Source: Terriglobia bacterium
Lineage (GTDB): Bacteria > Acidobacteriota > Terriglobia > Acidiferrales > UBA7541
DNA length: 32,587 nucleotides
Reading direction: 5' to 3'
Assembly: GCA_020072805.1 (NCBI GenBank)
Contig: JAIQGC010000039.1
Location: 40,964-73,550 of the forward strand
Shown here: piece by piece, positions 31,903 to 32,587 of the stretch
Numbering within the stretch: position 1 is the stretch's first letter
Layout of the letters: each line of letters begins with the position of its first letter
Made by a program: the position numbers and the translations under genes
The notes under the pieces: model-generated
What the model saw: only the letters and a program-made list of their open reading frames with translations
Databases searched by the model: none
Told to the model about the DNA's origin: nothing

Positions 31903-32250
31903 TCAGGCGACCCGCTTAACGGGGCGGCCCTTGCGCTTCCATTCGTGGTCGCGGCGGAGGCGGGATTGGTGCTTTTTCACCTGTTCCTCGAGATCGTTGA
32001 AGGCCTGCTTGCAGCTGGCGCGCACGCCGCTGCCCGTGCCGGTGGAGTGCAGCGTGCCGCTGGGCAGCTTCAGGTTCAGGGAGAAGGAACTTTCGAAATT
32101 GTGGGGATTTCTGGCGAAGACTCCGTGAATTTGAACAGAATCCGCAGCATAACTTTTCAGCAATTTTTCCAGTTTACCGGCGTACCGGTTGACCTCCTCT
32201 TCGACCGGCTCGTGAGTCTTGACGTGCTTGTAGCTGATGGAAATGTTCAT
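31903..32250 (-). CDS. hpf: Ribosome hibernation promoting factor, short form
   Basis: A 115-residue HPF/RaiA-type protein that binds the 30S decoding centre and helps ribosomes dimerise or idle in stationary phase. The opening MNISISYKHVKTHEPVEEEVNRYAGKLEKLL matches the family, followed by the beta-strand FESSFSLNLKLPSGTL and the helix with AFNDLEEQVKKHQSRLRR. The basic end EWKRKGRPVKRVA has no long-form dimerisation domain. AGGTG lies 5 bases ahead of the ATG. It diverges from the DUF72 gene. Confidence 0.92.
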   Translation of the reverse strand: MNISISYKHVKTHEPVEEEVNRYAGKLEKLLKSYAADSVQIHGVFARNPHNFESSFSLNLKLPSGTLHSTGTGSGVRASCKQAFNDLEEQVKKHQSRLRRDHEWKRKGRPVKRVA

Positions 32251-32362
32251 GGACGCACCTGTGAAGGAAGACTTGCGGAAAGGATGCCACGCGGCTTAGC
32301 TTTCTATACCCCATTGCCAGCACAGCATAGCAAGGAGGGCGGCGCGAGGCAATCCATCCGGA

Positions 32363-32374
32363 GAAACATGTTTC
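32363..32374. promoter_or_regulatory. Perfect 12-base palindrome in the hpf/DUF72 divergent region
   Basis: GAAACATGTTTC reads the same on both strands. It lies 7 bases upstream of the candidate -35 of the DUF72 gene, a place where a regulator could act on either direction. No known site is recognised. Confidence 0.35.
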
Positions 32375-32381
32375 CATCCCG

Positions 32382-32410
32382 TTGACACCCCCGGGGTAAT
32401 TCCCTACTCT
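32382..32410 (+). promoter_or_regulatory. Candidate promoter of the DUF72 gene
   Basis: TTGACA (6 of 6), 17 bases, TACTCT (3 of 6). Transcription would start near 32417, about 11 bases before the ATG, which again gives a short leader. Confidence 0.5.
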
Positions 32411-32427
32411 CGCCAAGGCGGAACCCT

Positions 32428-32587
32428 ATGCCGACACCGGACGAGAAGATCAAACCATTGCCGCCTGCCGAAGCCATAAGGCTGCGCGTGGGGCCGGCGG
32501 GGTGGTCCTATCCGGACTGGGCGGGCTACGTCTATCCGGCGCGAAAAGCGAACGGGTTTCACGAGGCCGCGTATCTGGCGGAGTTTT
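32428..32587 (+). CDS. DUF72-family protein, partial
   Basis: The first 53 codons of a gene that runs off the right edge. After a short lead, residues 18-42 read RLRVGPAGWSYPDWAGYVYP and onward. The G-x-AGWSYPDW-x-G-x-x-YP pattern is the N-terminal strand of DUF72 (YecE-like) TIM-barrel proteins, whose reaction is unknown. AAGGCGG precedes the ATG by about 7 bases. Confidence 0.82.
   Translation, partial: MPTPDEKIKPLPPAEAIRLRVGPAGWSYPDWAGYVYPARKANGFHEAAYLAEF

Noticed and set aside
32290-32330. Possible hpf promoter on the minus strand (TTGCTA, 19 bases, TATAGA)
   Set aside because: The spacing is too long and the -10 only fair; no better pair was found.
1-32587. tRNA, rRNA, CRISPR, prophage or insertion-sequence genes
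   Set aside because: No TPsiC-arm-like sequence with matching acceptor stems, no spaced direct repeats and no transposase, integrase or phage protein was seen on either strand.

Overview
This 32.6 kb window is a gene-dense, high-GC stretch of bacterial chromosome. By eye it is roughly 60-65% GC, with intergenic gaps mostly under 150 bases. It holds 28 recognisable protein genes, two of them cut by the window ends. I see no rRNA, tRNA, CRISPR array, prophage or intact insertion sequence. The gene mix is homodimeric AceE, a PHP-type family X polymerase, BshB1, a DUF4097 protein, a fused membrane/spermidine-synthase-like protein and an iron-sulfur-type TrpRS. Together with dispersed short GC-rich palindromes, this fits best with an acidobacterium (Acidobacteriota). 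That placement is inference, not proof.

Left arm (1-12.3 kb): a partial CYTH gene leaves the window leftwards. A tightly packed plus-strand group follows: oligopeptidase B (ptrB), mutS, anmK and a peptide-type solute-binding lipoprotein. They overlap by 4, 4 and 17 bases, so translation is probably coupled. anmK beside a peptide-binding protein hints at wall recycling. tsaC lies on the minus strand behind two palindromes. A second coupled plus-strand set follows: a SpoU-type RNA methyltransferase, rarA and a secreted beta-propeller-like protein.

Middle (12.3-20 kb): a minus-strand run reads, in order of transcription, LytTR response regulator, acyl-CoA dehydrogenase, trpS, scpA, scpB, an RluB-like protein, hisC and a CoA-binding protein. 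The trpS gene is the strangest locus here. It carries an in-frame segment of about 88 codons just before the KMSKS region, with markedly lower GC than the rest of the gene, plus a four-cysteine iron-sulfur motif. The RluB-like protein has lost the hallmark residues of its family, including the catalytic Asp.

Right arm (20-32.6 kb): plus-strand genes diverge from about 20.1 kb: DUF169, a Nudix hydrolase, the fused membrane/spermidine-synthase-like protein, a cold-shock protein, PolX and DUF4097. PolX appears to be transcribed without a leader. aceE and an SDR reductase then lie on the minus strand. bshB1 (bacillithiol synthesis), a small unknown gene, hpf and the start of a DUF72 gene close the window.

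At the largest scale, the + strand is C-rich on the left and G-rich on the right whichever strand is coding. The switch lies around 19-24 kb and coincides with the divergent transcription point. It looks like a replication-origin-type or inversion-type skew switch, although no origin genes are present.
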